A DNA stretch of 64,000 nucleotides from Apilactobacillus ozensis DSM 23829 = JCM 17196 (GCF_001435995.1 NZ_AYYQ01000002.1:1-64000); one strand, 5' to 3'; positions 8,602 through 17,098 are shown, numbered from the stretch's first letter. Translations and numbers: made by a program. Notes: a model not told the origin generated them from the letters alone.

Positions 8602-9942
8602 TTACTTTTTATCTATATAATCTTGATCCACATTAACTTCGAACCAGTTAATAAATGAATTTTCAAAATCGATAACTTTAAACGTAAACTGTTTAATAGT
8701 AAACGAATCGCCAGTTTTAATATCGTTATTTTCATCTATAATGTATCCAGATAAAGTCACACTATCTGATTTATTGAATTCCTTAATATCAGTGTGGAAG
8801 TATCTCTCAAAATCATGAGTAGTCATTTTACCACTAACTTGGTATGTACCCTTAGGTTGTTTAAAAATGTACTCGTTAGTAGCTGGATCAATTTCATCAC
8901 GAACAGTTCCGAACAGTTCTTCGTAAATGTCTTTATCAGTGATGATACCAGAAGTACCACCGTATTCATCAACAACTACGACCATTGGAGTTCTATGATT
9001 AATCATTTCTTGTAATACTTCGGTTATTTTCATAGTTTCTGGAACAGTAATTATATCACGAAGTAATTTATCGATACCAATTGATGAGTCAACTCGTGAT
9101 TGACGTACTATATCATAGTTATAAATATAGCCTAGTATTTTATCTTTATCGTTATCAGCAACTACGGGGATACGACTAAATTTAGTTTGCAAGTATTGAG
9201 TTACCGCATCTTTAACTTTCGTAGTTATGTCAATAACATTTAATTGGGTTCTATCAATCATGATATCTTTAGCAACTTTATCATTAAATTCAAATGCACG
9301 TTGCATATATAAATAATCATATTTTTCTAAGGCACCAGTTTTAACGGCATCCTTTGAAATACTTAAAATTTCAGATTGTGACATTGCTTCGTCACTTTCA
9401 TCGGCCATTTTGATACCAAATAATTTAACTACTCCAGCAGCTGAAACATTAATTAACCAAACTCCTGGATAAAATAGGATATGGAAATAGTGCAGAGGAC
9501 TTGCAACTAAACCTAAAACTTTTCTTGGAATAGCAATACTTATATTCTTAGGTACAACTTCTGTGAAAACAACTTCTAGGTAAGTTAGAATGAATACACC
9601 TACAACACCACCGATAGCATGTGCTGTACCTGGATTGATAAGATTAGAATCAAGTTCTAAAACGTGGAATAAAGCATCTACGAATAAAGATTCACCAATC
9701 CAACCCATTAAAATACCACATAATGATAAACCTACTTGTGTTGTTGATAAATAATCATTTAAGTTTGTAACCATGTGCATTTCACGGGATAACTTTTTAG
9801 TTTTACCCTTTTTTTCGACTTCTTCTTCCAGCATACTATATCTTGTTTGTACTAACGCAAACTCACAAGCCACAAAAAAAGCAGCGAAGAAGAATGAAAC
9901 TAAAATTACGATAATTTGTAAAAATACCGCGCCACTATCCAA
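8602..9942 (-). CDS. DUF21/CNNM-type membrane protein with CBS pair (hemolysin-like)
   Basis: A CorC/HlyC-family protein implicated in divalent cation (Mg2+/Co2+) transport or efflux. From the chosen start the N-terminal DUF21 domain has three to four membrane segments (FLQIIVILVSFFFAAFFVA onward, to about residue 200). A CBS pair (IMIDRTQLNVIDI, TVPETMKITEVLQ, VVVDEYGGTSGIIT) and a C-terminal CorC_HlyC domain (about 365-446) follow. I choose TTG at 9940-9942 (446 residues, MDSGAVFLQ) because AGGA lies 8 bases before it; upstream candidates lack an RBS. Its own terminator follows. Confidence 0.85.
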   Translation of the reverse strand: MDSGAVFLQIIVILVSFFFAAFFVACEFALVQTRYSMLEEEVEKKGKTKKLSREMHMVTNLNDYLSTTQVGLSLCGILMGWIGESLFVDALFHVLELDSNLINPGTAHAIGGVVGVFILTYLEVVFTEVVPKNISIAIPRKVLGLVASPLHYFHILFYPGVWLINVSAAGVVKLFGIKMADESDEAMSQSEILSISKDAVKTGALEKYDYLYMQRAFEFNDKVAKDIMIDRTQLNVIDITTKVKDAVTQYLQTKFSRIPVVADNDKDKILGYIYNYDIVRQSRVDSSIGIDKLLRDIITVPETMKITEVLQEMINHRTPMVVVVDEYGGTSGIITDKDIYEELFGTVRDEIDPATNEYIFKQPKGTYQVSGKMTTHDFERYFHTDIKEFNKSDSVTLSGYIIDENNDIKTGDSFTIKQFTFKVIDFENSFINWFEVNVDQDYIDKK

Positions 9943-10127
9943 CAGAACATTCCTCATTTCATAAAAAATATTATAATAATTTCTTTCCTTAATATTATAC
10001 AGCGGAATTGCTAATTTTTTAAGTCTTAGTAAAACAAAGTCCATTGCTAATTGCTTAACGAACTACTGTGTTAGTGATAATCTATAATTGTAAACAAAAT
10101 TCAATTAAAGGGAAGTAAAGTTTCATC

Positions 10128-10481
10128 ATGGCTACAGATACTAAGAAAGATAACAGAACTCAAGACGAAATTAGAGAAGCAACAATTACATACTCTGATG
10201 AAGATATTAATCGCGGAATTGATTTAATTCAAAAAAAGGGTTTTGTTACTAGAAAAGATTTTAAATCCATGGAAGATGATGTTTGGGCCAGAGGTTTTGA
10301 AAAACATTTAGATAAAAAATTCCAAGATATGGAAGATGTAGACCCATACTTGTATATTGAAAGATTTGATTTTAAGGGTGGCAAATTAGACGATATTATA
10401 TTTGATATGGATAAGATAACTACTCGTGAAGATGCTCTAAAAACACTATCACGAGAATTAGGCGAAGGTATCGTTAGATAA
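10128..10481 (+). CDS. Small acidic conserved-looking hypothetical protein
   Basis: 117 residues, soluble, rich in Asp, Glu and Lys, with no membrane segment. The middle contains WARGFEKHLDKKFQDMEDVDPY and the end KTLSRELGEGIVR. I do not recognise the family. The start ATG has GGGAAG upstream. It is divergent from the DUF21/CBS gene and followed by its own terminator, so it is likely an independent unit. Confidence 0.6.
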   Translation: MATDTKKDNRTQDEIREATITYSDEDINRGIDLIQKKGFVTRKDFKSMEDDVWARGFEKHLDKKFQDMEDVDPYLYIERFDFKGGKLDDIIFDMDKITTREDALKTLSRELGEGIVR

Positions 10482-10501
10482 AATATTAATTTTTAAAATG
10501 T

Positions 10502-10531
10502 GGATGTAGCTAATTACTACATCCTTTTTAT
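10502..10531 (+). terminator. Terminator after the small acidic protein gene
   Basis: GGATGTAG pairs with CTACATCC around a 7-base loop and is followed by TTTTT. Confidence 0.85.
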
Positions 10532-10547
10532 TTAGGGAGTGCTTTTT

Positions 10548-11099
10548 ATGAAAAGATGTGGATGGGTAGATTTAAAAGATGAACAAATGATTAAATATCA
10601 TGATAATGAATGGGGTAATGCTGTGCATGATGATGACAAACTATTTGAAATACTTAGTCTAGAAATAATGCAGTCAGGATTGAGTTGGAAAACAATTTTA
10701 CATAAAAGAAATTATTTTAGGGAAGCTTTTCAAAATTTTGTAATTAATCAGGTGAAGTTAATGGATAATCAGGTTTCTACTCTTTTGAATAATAAACATA
10801 TTATTCGTAATCGTTTAAAAATTGAGGCAATTATTAATAATGCTAAAATCATTTCCAATATGCAACAAGTAGATGGCAGTTTCAATGACTATTTAAATAC
10901 TAATCTTGATGAACTTATAAAATCAAAATTTCAAAATAGAAGCTATGATTCTATAAATGCAGAAAAATATTTATCGCTTGAAATGTCTAAGAAAATGAAA
11001 AAAGATGGATTTAAGTTTATTGGACCAGTAGTTATGCATTCATTTATGCAAGCAGTGGGAACAATAAATGGTCACGAACAATTTTGTGACTTTAGATAA
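10548..11099 (+). CDS. tag: DNA-3-methyladenine glycosylase I
   Basis: A base-excision repair enzyme that removes 3-methyladenine from alkylated DNA. The N-terminal KRCGWVD supplies zinc ligand C4, with H18 in YHDNEWG. The catalytic helix region FEILSLEIMQSGLSW is near residue 35, and the C-terminal GPVVMHSFMQAVG...GHEQFC carries the remaining zinc ligands. I use ATG 10548 (183 residues), since AGGGAG is correctly spaced for it and too close to the GTG at 10539. The length fits the Tag family. It appears monocistronic. Confidence 0.92.
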   Translation: MKRCGWVDLKDEQMIKYHDNEWGNAVHDDDKLFEILSLEIMQSGLSWKTILHKRNYFREAFQNFVINQVKLMDNQVSTLLNNKHIIRNRLKIEAIINNAKIISNMQQVDGSFNDYLNTNLDELIKSKFQNRSYDSINAEKYLSLEMSKKMKKDGFKFIGPVVMHSFMQAVGTINGHEQFCDFR

Positions 11100-11191
11100 G
11101 TTGTTTTTTATCTTAAAAGATTTTTAAGTTTCATTCGCTAGAATGTAGTAGTATTAATCTCAGTAAATTGTATTTTAGAGGTGATTATTTT

Positions 11192-11881
11192 ATGAAAGAT
11201 TTAAATATATTAATAGTTGAGGATGATGAAGCTTTAGCTGACAGTTTAAACCAATTTTTAAGTGAAATAGGGAATACCAAAGTAGCTTGTGATGGATTTG
11301 AAGGTAAAATGATGGGCCAAGAAGGTATTTATGACATAGCAGTTTTGGATTTGATGCTGCCTGAAATTAGTGGATATGATATTTTAAAAAGCTGGCGAAA
11401 TGACGATAAACTAGATATGCCAATCTTAATTTTAACGGCTAAAGATACTCTTTCTGATAAAGTTCATGGATTTCAGCTGGGTGCCGATGATTATCTAACT
11501 AAGCCTTTTCATCGTGAAGAACTATTGATGCGAGTTAAGGCACTTCTGAAAAGATATGGAAGGCTAGGGACTAATAATGAACTGACGGTAGGTAATTTTG
11601 TGGCAAAATTAAACAACCGTTCAGTAGACTTAAACGGCAAAGAATTGAAATTAAATGGGAAAGAGTATGACTTATTAATATATTTTTTGCAAAATCCAAA
11701 TACGATAATTACCAAAGAGCAAATATTTGACCGCTTATGGGGCTTTAATTCCGATACTGCTCTGACAGTGGTTGAAGTTTACATGAGTAATTTACGTAAA
11801 AAAATTAAGACCATGTCCGATAGTAACCCGATTAAAACTTTAAGAAATGTAGGATATATTTTTGAAAAGGATGATGATTAG
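11192..11881 (+). CDS. OmpR-family response regulator (CiaR-like)
   Basis: 229 residues from ATG 11192, which has AGAGGTG upstream. The receiver domain (1-120) has the acidic pocket EDDEA near the N-terminus, phospho-acceptor D53 in AVLDLMLP, and the conserved K in DDYLTKPF. A winged-helix DNA-binding domain (about 130-225) ends in VEVYMSNLRKKI and RNVGYIF. It overlaps the kinase gene by one base (TAGTG junction), so the two are translationally coupled. The order and the partner's ectodomain resemble streptococcal CiaRH; this assignment is by resemblance only. Confidence 0.9.
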   Translation: MKDLNILIVEDDEALADSLNQFLSEIGNTKVACDGFEGKMMGQEGIYDIAVLDLMLPEISGYDILKSWRNDDKLDMPILILTAKDTLSDKVHGFQLGADDYLTKPFHREELLMRVKALLKRYGRLGTNNELTVGNFVAKLNNRSVDLNGKELKLNGKEYDLLIYFLQNPNTIITKEQIFDRLWGFNSDTALTVVEVYMSNLRKKIKTMSDSNPIKTLRNVGYIFEKDDD

Positions 11882-13194
11882 TGAAAAAGGGTAATCCAGA
11901 AAATCAACAACAACTCAAACTATTCATTAAAGAATTAATTACCTTTGCAGTGTTGTTTTTTACTTTAGGACTAATTGTTTATTATTTATTTCAAAACTCA
12001 GTTTACGGAAATATAGACTCAGCCATGAGAGAACAAAAAAACAGAATAATTAAGAATTCACACCAATTTCCATTACACATTCAAAAAAATAAAAATGGCG
12101 CAAATATTGGAGTTATGCCCCCAGAAAAAAATGCTTCTTTTCAAACTAATTTAATTGTTTTTGACGATAATGGAAGAATTCTAAACCAATCGATGCTAGG
12201 AGAAAGAAATTTTACGTTATTACGTAATACCACGCTGGATGTTTCTAAATTAAATAAGATTGTCGACTTGCCTTTAGCATCAAATGAATTGAGCGCACAT
12301 TTTCGATCATTGTTAATTAAAGTTCCTAAAAACAATCAAAATGTTTTATATGCTGGTCATTATGTTTTAATTCTGCAAAATATTGATGCTGATTTGTTAG
12401 CGATTAATAGTTTTATCGAGTCTTTAATAATTACTTTGGTTATTTTTTGGATATTGGCAATCGCTATTTCTTATTTCTTATCAAAATCTAGTATGAAACC
12501 AATTATAAAATCATGGTTACGTCAACGTGACTTTAGTTCTAACGCTGCTCATGAACTTAGAACACCATTAACCGTTATTCAAAACCAAATGGAGTATTTA
12601 TTAACTAAGCCTAAAGATACAGTTATGGAACAGATTCAACCAATTTCTACATCTTTAGATGAAATTCAACATTTAAAAATATTGACGAACCGCTTGCTTA
12701 TGCTAGCACGTTCCGATTCAAACATAATTCAAGTTAATTTACAAAACACGCAGTTGGAAACATGGTTTAAACAAGTCATTTCACCTTATTCTGAAATTGT
12801 TAATAGTCAAAATAAATATTTTGACACTCAAATAAATGTTGATGGTAGTGGGATGTTAGACCAAGATTTAATTCGACAACTTTTAGTTATTTTATTAGAT
12901 AATGCCATGAAATATACACCTGCCGAAGGTAAAATATCAGTACAAATTAGTAGAATTAAGGACAGCTTAGACATTAAAGTTGCTGATAATGGAATTGGAA
13001 TTTCTGATGAAGATAAGGTGCATATTTTTGATCGTTTTTATCGAACTGATAAATCTAGGAACTCCAAAACTGGTGGTAATGGTTTAGGACTTTCTATTGC
13101 TAAATGGATTGTTGATGAACATAAAGGTAAAATATCCGTTGTTGATAATAAACCAGAGGGAACCGTTTTCAATGTAACTATTTCTTTAAAATAA
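11881..13194 (+). CDS. Sensor histidine kinase (CiaH-like)
   Basis: 437 residues, GTG start. One membrane helix lies near residues 18-39 and a second near 180-202, enclosing an extracellular domain of about 140 residues. The dimerisation/phosphotransfer box SSNAAHELRTPLTV has the acceptor H224. The ATPase domain has the N box LLDNAMKYTP, the G1 box VADNGIGIS and GGNGLGLSIA. It is the partner of the response regulator just upstream. A secreted lysozyme gene follows after 87 bases and may be a target or merely a neighbour. The signal sensed is unknown. Confidence 0.9.
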   Translation: MKKGNPENQQQLKLFIKELITFAVLFFTLGLIVYYLFQNSVYGNIDSAMREQKNRIIKNSHQFPLHIQKNKNGANIGVMPPEKNASFQTNLIVFDDNGRILNQSMLGERNFTLLRNTTLDVSKLNKIVDLPLASNELSAHFRSLLIKVPKNNQNVLYAGHYVLILQNIDADLLAINSFIESLIITLVIFWILAIAISYFLSKSSMKPIIKSWLRQRDFSSNAAHELRTPLTVIQNQMEYLLTKPKDTVMEQIQPISTSLDEIQHLKILTNRLLMLARSDSNIIQVNLQNTQLETWFKQVISPYSEIVNSQNKYFDTQINVDGSGMLDQDLIRQLLVILLDNAMKYTPAEGKISVQISRIKDSLDIKVADNGIGISDEDKVHIFDRFYRTDKSRNSKTGGNGLGLSIAKWIVDEHKGKISVVDNKPEGTVFNVTISLK

Positions 13195-13281
13195 AAGAGC
13201 CCTTTAAAAATATGCTAAATAATAGTAGTATTGCTTTAATAGAAAAATTGTAAAACGATTTATAATAGCGGGAGTTTTTTA

Positions 13282-14583
13282 ATGAAAAAACATAAGTATA
13301 TTTTACTAACACTAGCATTTATTACATTTATTTTTGCGTTTAAGCATGTTCAACTAAAAGCTAATGCAGATTCTAATAACGTTTATGATTTATCAGAACA
13401 CCAGGGTGTATTTACTGATAGTCAGGTACAAAATTTAAAAAACGAAGTACCATTTGTCATTTTAAGAGTGCAATATGGCAGTGCGTATGCTGACAAGACC
13501 TTTCAACAAAATCGTGATTTAATGAATAAATACGGCGTACCTTACGGAGTATATTCATACAGTATGTATGATAGTGTTTCTGATGCAGCAGATGAGGCAC
13601 GTACTTTATATGATCGAGCGCCAGATGCTAAATTTTATGTGAATGATTATGAGACCCAAACCGTGACTAATGGAGATACTAATGATGCCGCTAATGCATG
13701 GCTTCAAGCATTAAGACCGTTAGTAGGCAATCGTAAAATCTTATTTTATTCATATCAAAGCTTTATGCTTAAATATGCATCACAAGCTATTAGTAATTAT
13801 GATGGCTATTGGTTGGCAGCATATCAAACTAATGAACCTAGTCGTGAACATGTTTTATGGCAGTATACAGATAACTATTATTCACCAGCTTTGAATCAAT
13901 ATATTGATTCAAGCTTATTAACTTATAAAGATAGTAGTTGGTTTATTGGAGATAATAATTTTACTCCAAATAATAATGCTGACAATAGTAATCAAAATAG
14001 CAATAACAATAATAACAGCAGCAACAATAATAACAGTTCCAATAGTAACAACAGCAACAACAATAATTCTAATCAAGCGCCGATAGTAAACAATACTAGT
14101 TATTATGCTAATAATGGGGTTAAAACTTTATCTAACGGTGTTTCTGATGACTTTTATAATCATGTGCCCGAAGATAATAAATATAAGAATAATTCTAAAA
14201 TTAAATATAGTGGCAAAAATTATGCTGGTAAAAACTTAACTTTCAACAGTCAGGCTCAGGTCAATGGTAATAATTATTATAGATGTTACTACAACGGTAA
14301 GTTACTAGGTTGGATTAATGGCAAATCGTTAGGTATATATATTAATTATCAAAAATATAACAAAATTAAAACGATGAAAATTAACAGTAAAGTTAACTTT
14401 TATAATCATGTTACGAGCAGCAAATTTACAAATACCTCTATTAAACACTATGGTAAAAACTATGGTAATAAAAAGATGACCATTGTTTCACGTGCTAAAA
14501 AAGATGGTTGGAAGAGTTATTATTATCTATGTTATTATCGTGGTCAAAACATGGGATGGATTTACCAATCTGCTTTTAAATAA
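13282..14583 (+). CDS. Secreted GH25 lysozyme with Asn-rich linker and two GW-like repeats
   Basis: A muramidase acting on peptidoglycan outside the cell. A signal peptide (about 1-29, ending KANA) precedes a glycoside hydrolase 25 domain (about 33-225). Active-site acids include D36 (YDLSEHQG) and the D122-x-E124 pair in VNDYETQ. A low-complexity Asn/Ser linker (about 230-270) joins it to two C-terminal repeats of about 80 residues, each ending in GW (LGWINGK and MGWIYQS), which resemble GW/SH3-like wall-binding modules. The start ATG has GGGAG upstream. Likely roles are cell separation or turnover. Confidence 0.88.
   Translation: MKKHKYILLTLAFITFIFAFKHVQLKANADSNNVYDLSEHQGVFTDSQVQNLKNEVPFVILRVQYGSAYADKTFQQNRDLMNKYGVPYGVYSYSMYDSVSDAADEARTLYDRAPDAKFYVNDYETQTVTNGDTNDAANAWLQALRPLVGNRKILFYSYQSFMLKYASQAISNYDGYWLAAYQTNEPSREHVLWQYTDNYYSPALNQYIDSSLLTYKDSSWFIGDNNFTPNNNADNSNQNSNNNNNSSNNNNSSNSNNSNNNNSNQAPIVNNTSYYANNGVKTLSNGVSDDFYNHVPEDNKYKNNSKIKYSGKNYAGKNLTFNSQAQVNGNNYYRCYYNGKLLGWINGKSLGIYINYQKYNKIKTMKINSKVNFYNHVTSSKFTNTSIKHYGKNYGNKKMTIVSRAKKDGWKSYYYLCYYRGQNMGWIYQSAFK
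13966..14080 (+). repeat. Low-complexity AAT/AAC/AGT repeat tract encoding the Asn/Ser linker
   Basis: Runs of Asn and Ser codons encode the flexible linker of the GH25 lysozyme. Such tracts vary in length between strains and can mislead assembly. Confidence 0.6.
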
Positions 14584-14606
14584 GAAGTCGTAAAGACTTC
14601 TTTTTA
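14583..14606 (+). terminator. Terminator after the GH25 lysozyme gene
   Basis: GAAGTC pairs with GACTTC around a 5-base loop and is followed by TTTTT. Confidence 0.75.
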
Positions 14607-14621
14607 TTTTGAGCTATATTC

Positions 14622-14650
14622 TTGAATGTTTGACCAATTCTGACTATTAT
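14622..14650 (+). promoter_or_regulatory. hsp20 promoter overlapped by a CtsR-like operator
   Basis: TTGAAT (14622-14627) and TATTAT (14645-14650) are 17 bases apart. The spacer holds TTTGACCAATTCTGACT (14629-14645), a near match to the CtsR operator in reverse orientation (two TTTGACY heptads three bases apart). This predicts heat-shock derepression by the CtsR regulator. Confidence 0.6.
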
Positions 14651-14654
14651 ATAG

Positions 14655-14680
14655 TTGTTGATTGATAAAGAGATCAACAA
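14655..14680 (+). promoter_or_regulatory. 5'-UTR hairpin of the hsp20 transcript
   Basis: TTGTTGAT and ATCAACAA form an 8-bp stem with a 10-base loop just after the expected transcription start. It does not cover the ribosome binding site at about 14690, so an mRNA-stability role is more likely than an RNA thermometer. Confidence 0.4.
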
Positions 14681-14705
14681 ATAAACATTTAAAGGGGTTT
14701 TGATT

Positions 14706-15116
14706 ATGGCTAGAGAATTAAGAAATAATATGAACTTATTCAGTCCAATGAACAATTTTATGAGTGACTTTGATGATAATTTCTTTAGTTCATTTGCCGG
14801 TAATCAAATGCGAACAGATGTTATTGAAAATAAAGATAACTATGTGGTTACCTCTGAATTACCAGGTTTCAAGAAAGAAAATATTCACTTGAATTACCGT
14901 AACAATACTTTAAGCGTTAAAGCTAATCACGAAATTAATAAAAATGATAATAAATACTTACGCATCGAACGTTCTACTCAAAGCGTTGCTCGTTCTTTCC
15001 AAATTCCAAATGTTAAGGCAGATGGAATTAAGGCTAGTTACGATGGTGGTATTTTAAAGATAACGCTTCCAAAAGATAGACAAGAAAACAAACTTGATAA
15101 CATCGATATTGATTAA
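14706..15116 (+). CDS. Small heat-shock protein Hsp20, copy 1
   Basis: A 136-residue ATP-independent holdase chaperone. The alpha-crystallin domain spans about residues 33-125, with the typical segments NYVVTSELPGFKKENI and the C-terminal GGILKITLPK; no I-x-I motif follows, apart from a NIDID tail. ATG 14706 is used because AAGGGG lies 7 bases upstream, rather than the TTG at 14700. It is the first gene of a pair with a second Hsp20 20 bases downstream, under a CtsR-like box. Confidence 0.9.
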   Translation: MARELRNNMNLFSPMNNFMSDFDDNFFSSFAGNQMRTDVIENKDNYVVTSELPGFKKENIHLNYRNNTLSVKANHEINKNDNKYLRIERSTQSVARSFQIPNVKADGIKASYDGGILKITLPKDRQENKLDNIDID

Positions 15117-15135
15117 TTTTTGAGGAGGTTTTTTT

Positions 15136-15522
15136 ATGAGAAATGAATTTGTAAACCCAGTTCAAAATTTGTTAGACAACGGTTTTTTCAATGATAATAA
15201 TAATATGAAGACTGACATTATTGATAATGGTGATAGTTACGAAGTCAATGCTGAATTGGCTGGCTTCGATAAGAATGATATCCATATGGATTATCGTGAA
15301 AATACTTTAAGCATTAGTGCTAAGAAAGATACTAATCACGATAATGAAAATGGGAAAGTATTTTTTAGTGAAATATCATCTAACAATATTAAACGTTCAT
15401 TTTACTTACCAAACGTTGATATCAAACAAATTAAAGCTTCTTATGAAAATGGCATTTTAGACGTAGTTCTTCCTAAGATGAATAAAGACAACAATGAAGG
15501 CTATGACATTAGCATTGATTAA
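15136..15522 (+). CDS. Small heat-shock protein Hsp20, copy 2
   Basis: 128 residues. The alpha-crystallin domain spans about residues 25-118 (SYEVNAELAGFDKNDI, ENGILDVVLPK). It is a paralogue of the preceding gene, with about half of the domain residues shared by eye. A very strong RBS (GAGGAGG) precedes the ATG. The tandem arrangement suggests local duplication and possible hetero-oligomers, which is inference. A bidirectional terminator follows. Confidence 0.9.
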   Translation: MRNEFVNPVQNLLDNGFFNDNNNMKTDIIDNGDSYEVNAELAGFDKNDIHMDYRENTLSISAKKDTNHDNENGKVFFSEISSNNIKRSFYLPNVDIKQIKASYENGILDVVLPKMNKDNNEGYDISID

Positions 15523-15526
15523 CAAT

Positions 15527-15555
15527 AAAAAAGCATCCCTTAGGGATGCTTTTTT
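15527..15555. terminator. Bidirectional terminator between hsp20 copy 2 and the Zn-binding lipoprotein gene
   Basis: AAAAAAGCATCCC pairs with GGGATGCTTTTTT around TTA. Confidence 0.9.
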
Positions 15556-16450
15556 ATTTATTTATTTTTTGAACTTGATTTAAAGCACTCATAATCCAAT
15601 CTTTGTAGTTAGTATTTTTAGGCATAGTTTCGCTAACTTTGACAATTGGTAAATTATTTTCATTTGCTAACTTAATCATGTTTTGTACAGTTGTATCTGA
15701 TGTTTGACTATTAACTACTAAGAAAGAAATTCTTTTTTGTTTGATATCGTTTTGCAAATCACGGATATTTTGTGGAGTAGGGTCAATTTCATGTTCAACT
15801 GCTTTTGAAAATCCAGCATCATTAATCGTGTAGCCCATATCAGATAGCATGTAGTTAAATACTGGTTCTGTAACATCAACTTTGTTATTGTGTTTATGTT
15901 CATTTTTTATTTGTTTAACTGCTTTTTCAATTGGTTTCAATGAATCAATGTATTTTTTGGCATTTTCTTTATATAATTTAGCATTTTTGGAATCTTTTTC
16001 ACTAAATTGTTTAGCTAAGCTATTTACTAACTTAGGCATAGTGCGGTAATCATACCAAATATGCGCATTATCATGTTCATCTTTATGCATTAAGTCAGCA
16101 GCTACGTTGGTTACTTTTGCTGATGAATTATTGTTCAATAAGCTCTTCATCCATGAATCATAATGAGCGCCGTTGTAGATTACAAAGTCGGCTTTAGCAA
16201 CTATTTTGGAATCTTTGGGGGTAGGTTGAAAGTCGTGTGGATCAGAAGATGGTGAACTAATAATGGAAGTTACTTCCCCTTTATCACCTAGTACAGCTTT
16301 AGCAGCTTCACTATAAAAGTTAACAGACGTAACAACATTAATTTTATTTGACTTGGACTGTTCTTTGTTATTTCCACATGCAGTTAATAATAAAGTGAAA
16401 GTTACGATAATACCAACAAGACCGATACATTTATTTAATGATTTTTTCAA
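15554..16450 (-). CDS. adcA: Zinc ABC transporter substrate-binding lipoprotein (AdcA/ZnuA family)
   Basis: 298 residues, TTG start with AGGAG 10 bases upstream. A lipoprotein signal peptide ends in the lipobox LTAC (about residue 25). Cluster A-I metal-binding features are visible: H in SDPHDFQP, H in YNGAHYDSW, H in DNAHIWYD, and an acidic residue near the end. The His-rich loop is short (HDEHDNAH and EHKHNN). The protein should capture Zn2+ or Mn2+ for an ABC importer; no ATPase or permease gene is adjacent, so the partners are elsewhere. It is divergent from an ArsR-type regulator with a clear shared promoter region. Confidence 0.85.
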   Translation of the reverse strand: MKKSLNKCIGLVGIIVTFTLLLTACGNNKEQSKSNKINVVTSVNFYSEAAKAVLGDKGEVTSIISSPSSDPHDFQPTPKDSKIVAKADFVIYNGAHYDSWMKSLLNNNSSAKVTNVAADLMHKDEHDNAHIWYDYRTMPKLVNSLAKQFSEKDSKNAKLYKENAKKYIDSLKPIEKAVKQIKNEHKHNNKVDVTEPVFNYMLSDMGYTINDAGFSKAVEHEIDPTPQNIRDLQNDIKQKRISFLVVNSQTSDTTVQNMIKLANENNLPIVKVSETMPKNTNYKDWIMSALNQVQKINK

Positions 16451-16493
16451 TTTAGATACGCTCCTAGAAAAGTTATTTTATATTGCAGAAGTA

Positions 16494-16572
16494 ATCATAC
16501 TTAAAAATATATGAACTGTCAACACATATGTGTGATATAATCATATATATAAATATTCAAATATATAAATAT
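16494..16572. promoter_or_regulatory. Divergent promoter/operator region of adcA and the arsR-type gene
   Basis: For adcA (minus) TTGACA (16517-16522) and TATGAT (16494-16499) are 17 bases apart. For the regulator (plus) TATAAT (16536-16541) has a TG nearby as in extended -10 promoters. A perfect 12-bp palindrome ACACATATGTGT (16522-16533) lies between and overlaps the adcA -35. Two copies of ATATATAAATAT (16545-16556 and 16561-16572) follow with a 16-base period. Binding by the neighbouring ArsR-family protein is a reasonable prediction. Confidence 0.6.
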
Positions 16573-16589
16573 GTTAGGAGCAATCATTT

Positions 16590-16871
16590 ATGAACACATT
16601 TAAAAAAGGCTTGAAGACTCTCGGCAGAGCACTTAATGACGAAACTAGAATCAACATATTATATTATCTAATTCAAAATGGGGATACTAACGTACAAACT
16701 CTAGTTGAGCATACTCAAAAAAGTCAGACTTCAATTTCACATCATTTAAGAATTTTAACCGACTCAGGTTTAGCTAAAATTCAAAAACAGGGTCGTAATC
16801 ATTATTATTCAATTTCTGATAAGCACGTCGAAACCATACTACAAATTTTAAAAGATCACTTTAGTGAATGA
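16590..16871 (+). CDS. ArsR/SmtB-family metal-responsive repressor (CzrA-like)
   Basis: A 93-residue winged helix-turn-helix protein. The recognition helix is QTSISHHLRIL (about 46-56). In the last helix, D77 and H79 are followed by H90 and E93 with the same 2-11-3 spacing as the alpha-5 zinc site of CzrA (D, H, H, H), the last His replaced by Glu. The RBS is AGGAG. Divergence from adcA suggests it controls zinc uptake or senses zinc for both genes, although SmtB-type repressors more commonly control efflux. Confidence 0.8.
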   Translation: MNTFKKGLKTLGRALNDETRINILYYLIQNGDTNVQTLVEHTQKSQTSISHHLRILTDSGLAKIQKQGRNHYYSISDKHVETILQILKDHFSE

Positions 16872-16917
16872 AATGTTAAGTTTATCTTAAATATATCTTT
16901 AAAAAATATTAATATAA

Positions 16918-16946
16918 TTAAATAGATAAACATAATTTGATATGAT
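16918..16946 (+). promoter_or_regulatory. Promoter-like sequence before the leader ORF and P-type ATPase
   Basis: TTAAAT (16918-16923) and TATGAT (16941-16946) are 17 bases apart. Transcription would start near 16953, about 25 bases before the leader ORF. Confidence 0.4.
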
Positions 16947-16977
16947 ATGGCTACTAAATTTAAGGGGGAAACATTAA

Positions 16978-17037
16978 ATGGATGAAGTTCCGCAGCGAAG
17001 CAACTATAAGCTTTTACCATTCTTTTTAATTGAATAG
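16978..17037 (+). CDS. 19-residue leader peptide upstream of a P-type ATPase
   Basis: The ORF encodes MDEVPQRSNYKLLPFFLIE and then TAG. It has a strong RBS (AAGGGGG, 9 bases before ATG) and ends 61 bases before the TTG start of the ATPase gene, in the same transcript by position. Short Pro-containing leader ORFs control cation transporters in other bacteria (for example mgtL before mgtA). Its second half can pair weakly with downstream sequence (AACTAT with ATAGTT) ahead of a T run at 17041-17047. Function is inferred from position; I know of no family. Confidence 0.6.
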   Translation: MDEVPQRSNYKLLPFFLIE

Positions 17038-17098
17038 TTACTTTTTTAGTACGACAATATAATTTAGATACTAATACAAAAAGGAGCTAACGATTAAT

